Assembly (NCBI GenBank): GCA_024638965.1
Contig: JAHEJI010000011.1
Span: forward strand, 1-54,221
Length of the DNA: 54,221 nucleotides
Direction: 5' to 3'
Origin: Planctomycetaceae bacterium
Lineage (GTDB): Bacteria; Planctomycetota; Planctomycetia; Pirellulales; Pirellulaceae
A model generated the notes under the pieces. That model was not told where the DNA came from. It did no database searches and worked only from the letters and a program-made list of their open reading frames with translations. Within the stretch, counting starts at the first letter, position 1. Every line of letters begins with the position of its first letter. Positions 35,023 through 44,688 of this stretch are shown one piece after another. The translations under genes were made by a program, and so were the position numbers.

Positions 35023-36192
35023 ATGAAAAAGCAACTCAAGACGAGACATACCTGGCAACTTGCTCCCAGTCCATCGAGCGAGCTGGCTGAGATAACCGGT
35101 GGAAACCCGGAAGTCGGTTTCAAACGAACTCGACTTTCGGGTGGTAAAAGTGCCGGTGTTGAAATAGTCGAATTGAATTGCGGCGCGATGAAAGTTCAGA
35201 TCATTCCGACTCGCGGAATGGGAATCTGGCGTTGTGAAATGAACGGCAAATCATTTGGTTGGACTTCACCTGTCAACGGACCGGTCCATCCAATGTACGT
35301 GCCGATTTCCGAACCCAGCGGCTTGGGATGGCTCGACGGGTTTGACGAGATGATGGTCCGTTGCGGAATGTTCAGTAACGGTGCGCCCGAACATGACGAA
35401 AACGGGCGACTGATTTATCCGTTACATGGTCGGATCGCGAATCTTCCGGCGGAGCTGGTTTCGGTTGAAGTCGACGAAGAAAAAGGCTGCATTCGATTTT
35501 GGGGAGAAGTCGAAGAAACTCGATTTCACTTTAACCGATTACGATTGACCACGGAGCTTGAACTGAACCTGAATTCGAATGTCGTGGCGATTCGGGACAA
35601 GGTCACCAACTGCAGCGCACGAAAAACGGGTTTTCAAATGCTTTATCACAACAACTTCAGTCCACCCGCAATGAAGGGCGGCTGGGAGTTGCTTGCGCCG
35701 GCAAAAAAAATCGTCCCGCGCGACGCAGACGCCGAGGCGGGGATCAACGATTGGGCGAAGTTTGGCGATCCTTCAGTCGATTTCCAAGAGCAGGTTTATT
35801 TTATGCAGCTGCATGCTGATGCCCAAAACAACACAACTGTCGTGCTTGATTATGGATTGAGGGAAGAAGAAGCTGACAAGGCTCAAGGTGTCAGTATCGA
35901 ATACAACACGCGGCAGCTGACTTGTTTTACGTTGTGGAAGAACACAGTAGATTCGTGGGACGGTTATGTGGCAGGTCTTGAACCGGGTACAAACTTTCCC
36001 AATCCGCGGAGTTTCGAAGAATCAAAAGGACGCGTCGTGGAATTGGAAGCCGGACAAAGCCACAAGATGGATTTCAAGCTTGGTTTGTTAACGACTCAGG
36101 AACAGGTCGCGATGGCCCGATCCGCCGTAGCAAGCCTTGCGATTCAGCCACCCGAAATCATGTCGGCTCCAGATTCAGAATGGTGTGTCTAA
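35023..36192 (+). CDS. DUF4432 family protein (aldose 1-epimerase-like)
   Basis: The 389-residue protein matches DUF4432, a relative of galactose mutarotase. Recognisable elements are VQIIPTRGMGIWRCEMNGKSFGW, SGLGWLDGFDEMMVRCG, PLHGRIANLPAE and the NNFSPP/GAxxG region, plus LEPGTNFPNPR near the end. The fold is a super-beta-sandwich; histidine (in PLHGR) and the late glutamate could act as in mutarotases. The reaction of most DUF4432 proteins is not established. Divergent from the cupin-type isomerase gene. Confidence 0.84.
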   Translation: MKKQLKTRHTWQLAPSPSSELAEITGGNPEVGFKRTRLSGGKSAGVEIVELNCGAMKVQIIPTRGMGIWRCEMNGKSFGWTSPVNGPVHPMYVPISEPSGLGWLDGFDEMMVRCGMFSNGAPEHDENGRLIYPLHGRIANLPAELVSVEVDEEKGCIRFWGEVEETRFHFNRLRLTTELELNLNSNVVAIRDKVTNCSARKTGFQMLYHNNFSPPAMKGGWELLAPAKKIVPRDADAEAGINDWAKFGDPSVDFQEQVYFMQLHADAQNNTTVVLDYGLREEEADKAQGVSIEYNTRQLTCFTLWKNTVDSWDGYVAGLEPGTNFPNPRSFEESKGRVVELEAGQSHKMDFKLGLLTTQEQVAMARSAVASLAIQPPEIMSAPDSEWCV

Positions 36193-36321
36193 ACAAATTC
36201 GCAACGAATTTTTCCGGAATCACACCAAAGACCGGATGTTTTGTCCTTGAAACTTCATCAAATCTCTTATTTTTTTGATGGCTTGCGTGGTCAAATTTAC
36301 CGGAAGCCTGTACTCCAAAAC

Positions 36322-37089
36322 TCATCGAATCTGCGGCATCCACGATCGTGGGTCAACGTGGTAGTACTTAACGAGCAGGCCAAACAACTCGGAATGTTGG
36401 TGCTTAAGCTGACGCGGATTCTCAAAGAACGTCTCACTGGCAACGGCAAAGAACTCGGCCATGTTGGTCGCTCCATAGTAATCGAGCAAAGTTGGTTGAC
36501 CGAGTTGTGCGGCCGTTTTCAATGCTTCAAACTCAGAATTGCAAACCTGCCGCCAACGCTCGCTCGTCGCCGGATCATCAAAATGCAAACTGCCTCCCAT
36601 TTCGCCATCGATTCCGTCGAGACAGTGAGCGAATTCGTGAATAACCAGGTTGCGTCCGTCAAATGCGTGCCGCGAATCGCTGACAACATCTTGCCAAGAC
36701 AATACGACCTGGCCGCTTTGCCAGGCTTCCCCGGCATGATGAGTTTTTCCGCCGACGATTAGCCCGTCTTGAGTTTCGCGACGCATCGGATATGGAAAGA
36801 CAATGATGGTGCTCACGTGGTCAAAATAGTAGTTCTCGACACCCAACAGAAGCAAAGCCGCGTTTCCCGAAATCGTAACTTTGATTTCGTCCGACATAGC
36901 CAGGCCATCGTGAGCTTCCCAGTTCTTTTCACCCACGATGATTTGGGTAATGTCTCTGAGTTTGCCCTGTTCAATCGCGGATAGCCCTTTGAAATGGCCC
37001 ACGCTGCTCGTCAGGATCGTTTCCCAGGCAACCGGCCAAGGACCTGTCAGAATACGTTTTCTTCTTCTGTTTTTTGACCAATTAAACAT
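36322..37089 (-). CDS. MtfA-like zinc peptidase (M90 family)
   Basis: The 255-residue protein has the M90 signature: an N-terminal basic segment (WSKNRRRKRI), LSAIEQGKLRDITQIIVGEKNWEAHDGLAM, VIVFPYP, the zinc site VIHEFAHCLDGIDG, then EFFAVASETFFENP with the third metal ligand region. MtfA in Escherichia coli inactivates the repressor Mlc and so tunes sugar uptake. Whether that applies here is unknown. ATG at 37089 was taken over the in-frame upstream ATG at 37146 because the extension is not family-like. The gene ends about 130 bases after the DUF4432 gene, converging with it. Confidence 0.9.
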   Translation of the reverse strand: MFNWSKNRRRKRILTGPWPVAWETILTSSVGHFKGLSAIEQGKLRDITQIIVGEKNWEAHDGLAMSDEIKVTISGNAALLLLGVENYYFDHVSTIIVFPYPMRRETQDGLIVGGKTHHAGEAWQSGQVVLSWQDVVSDSRHAFDGRNLVIHEFAHCLDGIDGEMGGSLHFDDPATSERWRQVCNSEFEALKTAAQLGQPTLLDYYGATNMAEFFAVASETFFENPRQLKHQHSELFGLLVKYYHVDPRSWMPQIR

Positions 37090-37366
37090 CTGATAATTAT
37101 GGCAAGAAATCGCTGAAGTGCAGAGACGTTGGAGAGCCAAAACCATCGAAGTGCAGAGAAGAAGAGGAATTGTATCCGTTCACTGCTCCACTCGGTTTTC
37201 ACAAAATTTGCTTATAATTGGGTGAGCACAGCGTGGTAGGATGCGTGGCTCAGATTCATCACCCGCAGGCTCGGCGACTGTTTAGTGCGTGTCGGCGGTC
37301 GTGGCGCTCTGATTGCCGGGCGAAACCGACGAAAAGACGCCAAACTTAAACCAAACGCGTTCTAGA

Positions 37367-38134
37367 ATGAAAATGTTTACCCACGCCATCGTTCGCCCAC
37401 CGCCAAAAACGATCATCGATGGCATCACGAACGCCAAGCTTGGTAAGCCGGATTATAAGACTGCACTACGGCAGCATCAAAATTATGTCGAAGCGCTACG
37501 GGCGTGCGGACTGACTGTTATCACCCTGCCCGCCGCTGAAGGCGTTCCGGACAGTTGTTTTGTGGAAGACACAGCGTTGTTGACCAGACGCTGTGCGATT
37601 ATCGCCAGGCTCGGCGCACCTTCTAGACAGGGCGAGGAGGTCGAGGTGCGTGAACTGCTGCGCGGCTACTTCAATCACATTGAGTCGATCGAAGCTCCCG
37701 GAACAGTTGAGCCGGGCGACATCATGATGGTTGGCAATCACTTTTACATCGGGCTCTCGGACCGTACCAACGATGCCGGGGCCCATCAATTGATTTCGCT
37801 CCTGGAGAAATACGGCTCAAGCGGTTCCACAGTTGAGATGAGCGAAATGTTACATCTCAAAACCGGGGTATCCTATCTGGAAAACAATACGCTCGTGGCT
37901 TGTGGTGAATTTCTTTTTAAGCCGGCGTTTGCAAACTTCGACCTCATTGCCATTGATCCGGATGAAGCCTCCGCTGCCAATTGCGTTTGGGTCAATGGGA
38001 CGGTGATCGCACCAGCCGGGTTTGCAAAATCCATCGCCAAAATTGAAGCTGTCGGCTATCCCGTGATTCCAGTGGACGTTTCTGAGTTTCAAAAACTCGA
38101 TGGCGGGTTGAGTTGTTTGTCGTTGCGGTTTTGA
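37367..38134 (+). CDS. DDAH-like amidinohydrolase
   Basis: The 255-residue protein belongs to the dimethylarginine dimethylaminohydrolase branch of the guanidino-group-modifying superfamily. Visible are SCFVEDTALL (substrate loop with Glu-Asp), GVSYLENNTLVACG, the HLKTGVSYL histidine region near residue 165, and the terminal catalytic cysteine in GGLSCLSLRF. Bacterial members hydrolyse methylarginines, or sometimes arginine, to citrulline and an amine. The start is ATG at 37367; a second ATG lies two codons later. The last 46 bases overlap the end of the TIM-barrel gene on the other strand. Confidence 0.9.
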   Translation: MKMFTHAIVRPPPKTIIDGITNAKLGKPDYKTALRQHQNYVEALRACGLTVITLPAAEGVPDSCFVEDTALLTRRCAIIARLGAPSRQGEEVEVRELLRGYFNHIESIEAPGTVEPGDIMMVGNHFYIGLSDRTNDAGAHQLISLLEKYGSSGSTVEMSEMLHLKTGVSYLENNTLVACGEFLFKPAFANFDLIAIDPDEASAANCVWVNGTVIAPAGFAKSIAKIEAVGYPVIPVDVSEFQKLDGGLSCLSLRF

Positions 38135-39060
38135 ATCTGTGTAGCGGCCAGTTTGTCGGAAAGATAGGCTCGAGATTTGTTAATTTCGGCGGTTACCTGG
38201 GCTGCTGTTTCCATAATCGGAATACCACGAGGTACTGGGTGCATGAAGATTTCGGTCCAACCCGCATACTTGATCTCGGCCAAGGCTTGTAAGACAGGTC
38301 CAAAATCCAGCGAACCGTTGCCCGGAAGCTGTTTGAGTTCCTGTTCTTTTGGCAATTTCGTCATGCAACCATCACCGTGTTCCCAGGCGTAGAAGACTTT
38401 GACTACATTGCCGACTTCTCGGATCAATTTGGCGATCAAATCGGCATCCTGAGGCAGATGGTACGGGGCCAACGCGATACCGATATTCTCGGACGGTCGC
38501 AATTCCGCGAGGTACTTTAATGAGTCCGGCGAATCGATCAGATTATTGCCGTGGTTTTCGATTGCGATTGTAACATCTGTTTTTTCGGCCACCTCAAGAT
38601 GTGGCTTCATTTTCTCCATGAAGTTGCCAACTGCTTTCTTCAGATCGGCGCCTCTCAATCCTGCAGGTCCGCTTCCCCCGGTCACAATCGTTGAGCAACC
38701 AAGTCGCTGTGCCAGTTTCATCTCATCGCGCAGTCCAAACGGTCCCAGTTTGTACTGCGTAATGCAGCCCAGCGAAACATTGTGTTTTTTTAGCAGTGAA
38801 GCGAATAGTTCTTCGCCCATGTCCTCCAACTGTTCGCGCTGGTTGCCGTGACTTTTAGGCCAGATATCGATGTGGGCTGCTCCGCACTTGGCGATTTCCG
38901 GAAGGATCTCGCCAAGGTAGAGGTAGCCGTACATGCACGAACCAACAATATACTTCAACTGAAAATCAGACGGGGAGGACATGGCTGAAAAAACTTTACG
39001 TCTAACACCAACAGCAGCGACAGTCATTGCCATCATTTGTCGGCGGGTCAAAGAATTCAT
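38089..39060 (-). CDS. Sugar phosphate isomerase/epimerase-like TIM-barrel protein with Tat-like leader
   Basis: The 323-residue protein has an N-terminal leader (LTRRQMMAMTVAAVG) with a twin-arginine pattern and a short hydrophobic stretch, suggesting export in the folded state. The mature part is an AP endonuclease-2-like TIM barrel: VTIAIENHGNNLIDSPDSLKYL, FYAWEHGDG and AGWTEIFMHP are typical metal-ligand strands. Such proteins are numerous in planctomycetes and their substrates are mostly unknown. The gene end overlaps the DDAH-like gene by 46 bases, tail to tail. Confidence 0.82.
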   Translation of the reverse strand: MNSLTRRQMMAMTVAAVGVRRKVFSAMSSPSDFQLKYIVGSCMYGYLYLGEILPEIAKCGAAHIDIWPKSHGNQREQLEDMGEELFASLLKKHNVSLGCITQYKLGPFGLRDEMKLAQRLGCSTIVTGGSGPAGLRGADLKKAVGNFMEKMKPHLEVAEKTDVTIAIENHGNNLIDSPDSLKYLAELRPSENIGIALAPYHLPQDADLIAKLIREVGNVVKVFYAWEHGDGCMTKLPKEQELKQLPGNGSLDFGPVLQALAEIKYAGWTEIFMHPVPRGIPIMETAAQVTAEINKSRAYLSDKLAATQIQNRNDKQLNPPSSF

Positions 39061-39227
39061 GATCTGGACTCGTCAGTTAAATACTCGCAAGGTGAATGGA
39101 CGACAGTGACAAACAATTGCCTGACCAATTGTGTTTGATAGTGTAGCCGCATTTGTCTCAGTTGCAGAATGTTGTGTTGTCAACAACTGGGACACTTGTT
39201 GCTGCATTTCAATGCGCGAATTACGAC

Positions 39228-40544
39228 TTAGCTGTGTTCGTACAAAATTTCGGAACCCATTCGGGTTTCGTCGAAAATGTACTGCCCGTGTTCAAGTTTC
39301 ATGACTTGTCGGCCCATCACCCATGTGGCAATCGCCCAACCGGTTAGCTCGGTCCCGTGCCAGGGACTCCATTTGCATTTGGTTTGTTGCGTTGCATTAT
39401 CTATCTTCTGTTTAAGCTCGAGATCGATGAGAACCAGGTCTGCATCGTAACCGACTTCGATCCGTCCCTTACTTTTGATATCCCAGACGCGTGCCGGGGC
39501 GGTGCTCATCCAGGACGCAACCTGATTAATGGTGCAGCGATCTTTGCTGACCTCGTTGAGCATCAACGCAAGTGAATTCTCGACTGCCGGCAATCCGGAC
39601 GGGCATTCGGGATACGGCTTGGCCTTTTCTTCAAGCGTATGGGGCGCGTGGTCGGTGGCGATGACTTCAATCGTTCCATCCAGCAGCGCTTTAAACAAAG
39701 CTGCGTTGTCATGTCTTGTTTTGATCGAAGGATTCATCTTAATCTGGGATCCCAGACGATCATAATCGTCCACATTAAAGAAAAGATGATGTGGACAAAC
39801 TTCCGCCGTGATCAGATTTGATGCCGTTGAGATCAATTCGACTTCGTCTGCCGTGGAAACATGTAACACATGAAACGGATGATTGTGGCGTGTCGCCAGG
39901 TCAATCGATCGTTTGGTTGCGATGACGGCCGCTTCATGATTTCTGATTTTGGAGTGAGTTGCGATATCCGTTTGCCCGGCAAATATTTCTTGATTCGCGC
40001 GAACGGTCGCTTCGTCTTCACAGTGCGCACAAATACGAAGTGTTGTCTCGGCAAAAATCCGTTCGAGCGTATCTTGATTGTCTACCAACAGGTCACCCGT
40101 GCTGGAGCCGATAAAAATCTTGATTCCGGGTGTGCGAACCGCCGTTTTCAATTCGTCAAGGTTGTCGGGCGTCGCTCCGATATAAAACCCGTAATTGACC
40201 AGACTTGTTTTTGACGCAAGTTCAAGTTTGTCGTTGATTAGCTTTTGCGTTGTCGCATTGGGAATCGTATTTGGCATTTCCAGGAAACTTGTCACTCCGC
40301 CTTTTGCGCAAGCGCGTGAAGCATGTGCCAAATCTTCTTTGTGAGTTAGTCCTGGATCACGAAAATGGACTTGATCATCGATGAGTCCGGGCAGTAAGTA
40401 ATGGCCCGTGGCATCAACCGACCGGTCCACCTGAGTTTGAATTGCCGGATCGATCGCGGCGATTTTCGAACCTTCGATTAAGACCGCCGCGTCAACCAAG
40501 CCGTCTGATGTAACAACTTTTGCATTTTTAATGAGTGTTTTCAT
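39228..40544 (-). CDS. pyrC: Dihydroorotase
   Basis: This is a type I dihydroorotase of 438 residues for pyrimidine synthesis. QVHFRDPG gives the HxR metal pair, the carboxylated-lysine region reads [13 protein letters not shown], and CAHCEDE and HVLHVST supply the remaining histidines. ATDHAPH holds the catalytic aspartate near residue 305. Length and motif order match family members, and no other pyrimidine genes are adjacent. It diverges from the large ATPase gene at 40684. Confidence 0.94.
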   Translation of the reverse strand: MKTLIKNAKVVTSDGLVDAAVLIEGSKIAAIDPAIQTQVDRSVDATGHYLLPGLIDDQVHFRDPGLTHKEDLAHASRACAKGGVTSFLEMPNTIPNATTQKLINDKLELASKTSLVNYGFYIGATPDNLDELKTAVRTPGIKIFIGSSTGDLLVDNQDTLERIFAETTLRICAHCEDEATVRANQEIFAGQTDIATHSKIRNHEAAVIATKRSIDLATRHNHPFHVLHVSTADEVELISTASNLITAEVCPHHLFFNVDDYDRLGSQIKMNPSIKTRHDNAALFKALLDGTIEVIATDHAPHTLEEKAKPYPECPSGLPAVENSLALMLNEVSKDRCTINQVASWMSTAPARVWDIKSKGRIEVGYDADLVLIDLELKQKIDNATQQTKCKWSPWHGTELTGWAIATWVMGRQVMKLEHGQYIFDETRMGSEILYEHS

Positions 40545-40683
40545 GTCGACCGATTTTACGCTTAATCGCTAAACGACCAACCGGATGGATTTGCGAAGAT
40601 CTTTATTCAGTCCGGCACGGGTTGGTATTCTGACCCTCAATTGCGATACTTATGTCAGAAAAAACAGCAGTGGAGCACCGCCA

Positions 40684-43146
40684 ATGAACGATTCGACTAA
40701 GGAAGTTGCCTTGATGCAGGATTTTGAAAAACTTGGCCAGTTTTATCTGGGCAAAGAATACGACCTCGCAGCGGGTGAGCGCACCGACAATTTGTTGCTT
40801 TATGATTCCAAAGACCTTTGTACCCACGCTGTCGTTGTAGGCATGACCGGCAGTGGTAAGACAGGTTTGTGCATCGGCCTGCTTGAGGAAGCCGGAATGG
40901 ACAATATTCCGGCGATTGTTATTGACCCGAAAGGTGACATCGCGAACCTGTTGCTCACTTTTCCCAATTTGACTCCGGAGGAGTTCCGACCCTGGATTGA
41001 CGAAGGGCAGGCCAGTCGCGAAGGCATGACCCCTGAAGAGTTTGCGACGCATGAGGCCGAAAAATGGAAAAAAGGAATTGAATCGTGGGGCCAGGATGTG
41101 TCGCGAATTCAAGCGTTTCGAAACAACGTTGACATGCGGGTTTATACGCCCGGCAGTGACTCCGGGCGCCCGTTGACGGTTCTCAAAAGCTTCGCCGCTC
41201 CCAGTGAAGAGGTGCGCAATGACAATGACTTGTTCCGAGAACGAATCAGCTCAGCCACGTCAGGTCTGCTTGCGCTGCTCGGAATCGATGCTGATCCAAT
41301 TCGAAGCAAGGAACACATTCTAATTTCGAACCTCCTCAGCACCGCCTGGGGGAAGGGTCAGGATCTCGATCTTGGCAAGTTGATCAGCCAGATTCAAAAG
41401 CCGCCTTTCGAGCGCGTCGGCATCATGCAAATCGACGAGTTCTTTCCGAAAAAAGACCGCACCGAACTCGCGATGACCACGAACAACTTGTTGGCTTCAC
41501 CGTCATTTGCGAGTTGGATGTCAGGCGAGCCTCTCGACGTCAAGCGGATGTTGCACACTGACGAGGGCAAACCGTGCATTTCGATCATTTCGATTGCTCA
41601 CCTTTCTGAAAAAGAACGAATGTTCTTTGTCACGATCCTGCTTAACGAAGTGCTGTCCTGGATGCGAACTCAACCGGGCACTTCAAGTCTTCGCGCTCTG
41701 CTTTACATGGATGAGGTGTTTGGATATTTCCCGCCGACGAAAAATCCGCCTTCCAAGCAGCCAATGTTGACTTTGCTAAAACAGGCTAGAGCATTCGGAC
41801 TGGGCGTCGTCCTGGCGACTCAAAATCCTGTCGACCTTGACTACAAAGGACTTTCGAATACTGGGACCTGGTTTCTGGGACGATTGCAAACCGAACGAGA
41901 CAAAATGCGAGTGCTGGAAGGCCTGGAAGGAGCATCGGCTCAGGCGGGAGCATCGTTTGACCGACAAAAGATGGAGCAGATATTGGCGGGCTTGGGGAGT
42001 CGCAAGTTTCTGATGAACAATGTGCATGACGATGGCCCCGTCGTTTTTGAGACGCGATGGGCGATGTCGTATCTTCGCGGCCCGCTCACCAGAAATCAGC
42101 TTCGGGAAGTAATCATCAAAAATGGCTTCGATCCGGAAGCGGGGCAAACATCGGTGGTCAACGAGCGACGACCGACGGCAACTAAAGTCGAAACACAAAA
42201 GCACGAAATTGATCCTAGGCAACTGATTCCGACCGATATTCCACAGCGGTATGTCGAACCGGCCGAACGCGTTGGCGAAGGAAACAGGCTGCTGTATCGT
42301 CCGGCGCTATTCGGAAGCGGGCGTCTGCACTTCGTGCGTGCGACGTACAAGGTTGACAAGTGGGTCGAGCTGGATGTACTGGCCCACGCTTCCAGAGATG
42401 AAATGCCCACCGAAATCTGGGAAGAAGCTGAATTACTAGAACACCCGCTCGATTTCATTCAACATGCTTCGGAAGATGGCGAATTCGCCGATGTCGGTTC
42501 CGGCTTTCAAAAGGCCAAAAACTATAAAACGTGGGAGCGAGCACTAAAGGAGTTTCTGTACCGAAAACAGTCGATGACGATTTGGAAGTGCGCTGACCTT
42601 AAACAGTATTCCGAGCCCGGCGAAACGCTGGGTGATTTCAAAGTTCGTCTTGAATTGATGGTTTCTGAAAGGCGAGATGAGGAAACTGAAAAGCTTAGAA
42701 AAAAATACGCGAAGCGATTCTCTACCCTCCGCGACAAAATCCGTCGCGCAGAAGATCGTGTTGAAAAAGAAGAAGCTCAGTACGATCAATCCAAATGGAA
42801 CTCGAGAATGAGCTGGGGCTCGACATTAATCGGTGCCGTGCTTGGTCGACGCTCGACGCGCACGTTGACATCGATGCGAGCATCAAGTCGCTCGTCGAAA
42901 GAGAAAGACGACGTCCATCGTGCAAAGGAGAACATGAACGACTTGCAGCAAAAATTCGAGGATCTCGAACGTGATTTCAATCAAGCCACAGCTGAACTTG
43001 CCGAAAAGATTTCAGTTGAAAACCTGGAATTCGAAGCGTTGAATCTCCCGCCTCGCAAGAGCGATATTTCAATTGAGCCGCTGTCAGTGTGCTGGTTACC
43101 GTGGCGCGTGGATTCCGATGGAATTGCCGAAGCAATTTACTATTGA
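40684..43146 (+). CDS. HerA/VirD4-like P-loop ATPase with coiled coil
   Basis: The 820-residue protein has a HerA-type P-loop domain: Walker A VVGMTGSGKTGL near residues 51-61, the PAIVIDPKGDIANLL strand and Walker B ALLYMDEVFGYFPP near residue 340. ATQNPVDLDYKGLSNTGTWF with an arginine-finger-like segment (GRLQTERDKMRVLEG) follows. A charged coiled-coil region covers roughly residues 655-775, with a short C-terminal beta domain. HerA/VirD4 relatives pump DNA or proteins through ring-shaped hexamers. The ATG at 40684 is preferred over the one at 40585 because the first 33 residues of the longer frame are atypical. No NurA-type nuclease or secretion genes are nearby. Confidence 0.85.
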   Translation: MNDSTKEVALMQDFEKLGQFYLGKEYDLAAGERTDNLLLYDSKDLCTHAVVVGMTGSGKTGLCIGLLEEAGMDNIPAIVIDPKGDIANLLLTFPNLTPEEFRPWIDEGQASREGMTPEEFATHEAEKWKKGIESWGQDVSRIQAFRNNVDMRVYTPGSDSGRPLTVLKSFAAPSEEVRNDNDLFRERISSATSGLLALLGIDADPIRSKEHILISNLLSTAWGKGQDLDLGKLISQIQKPPFERVGIMQIDEFFPKKDRTELAMTTNNLLASPSFASWMSGEPLDVKRMLHTDEGKPCISIISIAHLSEKERMFFVTILLNEVLSWMRTQPGTSSLRALLYMDEVFGYFPPTKNPPSKQPMLTLLKQARAFGLGVVLATQNPVDLDYKGLSNTGTWFLGRLQTERDKMRVLEGLEGASAQAGASFDRQKMEQILAGLGSRKFLMNNVHDDGPVVFETRWAMSYLRGPLTRNQLREVIIKNGFDPEAGQTSVVNERRPTATKVETQKHEIDPRQLIPTDIPQRYVEPAERVGEGNRLLYRPALFGSGRLHFVRATYKVDKWVELDVLAHASRDEMPTEIWEEAELLEHPLDFIQHASEDGEFADVGSGFQKAKNYKTWERALKEFLYRKQSMTIWKCADLKQYSEPGETLGDFKVRLELMVSERRDEETEKLRKKYAKRFSTLRDKIRRAEDRVEKEEAQYDQSKWNSRMSWGSTLIGAVLGRRSTRTLTSMRASSRSSKEKDDVHRAKENMNDLQQKFEDLERDFNQATAELAEKISVENLEFEALNLPPRKSDISIEPLSVCWLPWRVDSDGIAEAIYY

Positions 43147-43571
43147 AGCTGCAAGTTCATATTTAGGATCGGTCACAAAGCCAACATCCGGTTCATGGAC
43201 GAACCCCGGACACGAACGCGTTGCTGCAGAGTCCAGTTGTCTCATATTCACGCCGGACTACTGGGGAAGGAAATGACCCCGCTATTGAAATCAAGGGGCT
43301 CACAGAAAAACGGCTGCGTTTGCGGTTGATTCGGTGGTAATTCGATCATTTCCGTCAAATGGGTTGATCGTTTTTCGTGGAAGATTAGGTATAGTCCGCC
43401 CCAGAAGCGCCGATTTGCCTCCTTTTTAGACCGCTCTAATTTGATATCTACACAGGTGTTCCATATCATAAAGGGACCCCCCGAGGTGAGAATCACCCGC
43501 TTTATCCTCCTCGCCCTACTATTTCATCCATGCGTCTCAACTCGTCGGCGCCACCTTTTTCGGAGAACAGA
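43147..43571. other. Intergenic region before the DUF1559 gene
   Basis: About 425 bases without a gene. A promoter-like pair lies at 43441-43469. The rest shows no hairpin followed by a T tract, so the end of the ATPase transcript is not visible. Confidence 0.45.
43441..43469 (+). promoter_or_regulatory. Sigma-70-type promoter of the DUF1559 gene
   Basis: TTGATA (43441-43446) and TATCAT (43464-43469) are separated by exactly 17 bases and lie about 100 bases before the DUF1559 start, a good match to the housekeeping consensus. Confidence 0.48.
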
Positions 43572-44672
43572 ATGACACACAGGCCCAAAAGAGCTTTCAC
43601 TTTAGTGGAGCTACTGGTGGTTATTGCCATCATCGGGATTCTCATCGGAATGCTTCTACCAGCAGTTCAAAGTGTTCGTGAGGCAGCCCGCCGCGCGTCC
43701 TGTATGAACAATGTTCGCCAGCTCTCTTTGGCGGCTTTGAATTATGAATCCGCTCTGCAAGAGCTTCCGATCGGAATTCAAATCGAACAAGTCGCGGGTG
43801 TAGACCCGGTGGTTACCGATAATTATGGACAATGGTCGTGGCAAACAGTCTTGCTCCCATACGTTGAATTGCAAAACCTGTATAACGTGCTTGATCCAAG
43901 GAATGGTCCTTCTTTGGCTGATCGACTTGCAGATTCCCTGGAAGGCGCGGAGGTTCTGGAAGCATGCCAAACCAATCTTCCCGTGTTCCGATGTCCATCG
44001 GACTCGGCTACGGGACTTAACACGTTTCGGGGACAAACCGACTATGCAGATCCTCCTTCCGTTTATTTGGAAGATGCAAACAACAATACCTCGAACGCAG
44101 CTGGCGATTATGACTTTGCGATAGCCAACTATGTTGCTGCAAACAACGTTCGTTTGTGTCATGCCTTGGCTGATGCAAACAACGTTCAGCCAACCGGCGC
44201 CTTCTGTGGCATCGACTCAATCGGCCTTCGCCGTTGTACTGATGGTCTTTCTAACACGATTTTCTACGGTGAACGAATCTGGGACTCCCTTTCAAAGCGT
44301 CCCGATCGCGGCGGCGTTGTTCCACGCCCACCAGGAGCCGCCATGACCATTGGTGTTCGTGGTATCGGCGATGAAACCAACTTTAGCAATGGTGGACTAG
44401 ACGCCTTATTCTCCGGTTGGGGTTTCATCAACGTGAATGGAACCTCGGTAACTCAGGAACGCAAAAAACGCCAAGGTGTTTCAAGTCGTCACCCTGGTGG
44501 AGCGATATTCGGTCGTGGTGATGGATCGGTTGCGTTCATTTCCCAAAACATCGATTCGTTCTACAGCAATCCCGCCGTGGAAGATGATGTTCCAGCCGGC
44601 ACCCGTTTTTACGGCACCTACGAAAGCCTATTGGAATTAAACGACGGTAACGTGATCACTGACGAATACTAG
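43572..44672 (+). CDS. DUF1559 protein with prepilin-type N-terminus
   Basis: The 366-residue protein begins with a type IV prepilin signal: basic MTHRPKR, then AFTLVELLVVIAIIGILIGMLLPAVQ, with cleavage expected before the Phe/Thr of the FTLVE motif. DUF1559 follows with REAARRASCMNNVRQLSLAALNYES, a beta-rich middle part, and the late SRHPGGAIFGRGDGSVAFI signature. This family is strongly expanded in planctomycetes; members are exported through a pseudopilin-type system and their role is unsettled. The ATG at 43572 is better than the one at 43530 because it gives a normal prepilin leader length. Confidence 0.94.
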   Translation: MTHRPKRAFTLVELLVVIAIIGILIGMLLPAVQSVREAARRASCMNNVRQLSLAALNYESALQELPIGIQIEQVAGVDPVVTDNYGQWSWQTVLLPYVELQNLYNVLDPRNGPSLADRLADSLEGAEVLEACQTNLPVFRCPSDSATGLNTFRGQTDYADPPSVYLEDANNNTSNAAGDYDFAIANYVAANNVRLCHALADANNVQPTGAFCGIDSIGLRRCTDGLSNTIFYGERIWDSLSKRPDRGGVVPRPPGAAMTIGVRGIGDETNFSNGGLDALFSGWGFINVNGTSVTQERKKRQGVSSRHPGGAIFGRGDGSVAFISQNIDSFYSNPAVEDDVPAGTRFYGTYESLLELNDGNVITDEY

Positions 44673-44688
44673 AGCGCGTTTGGTATAA

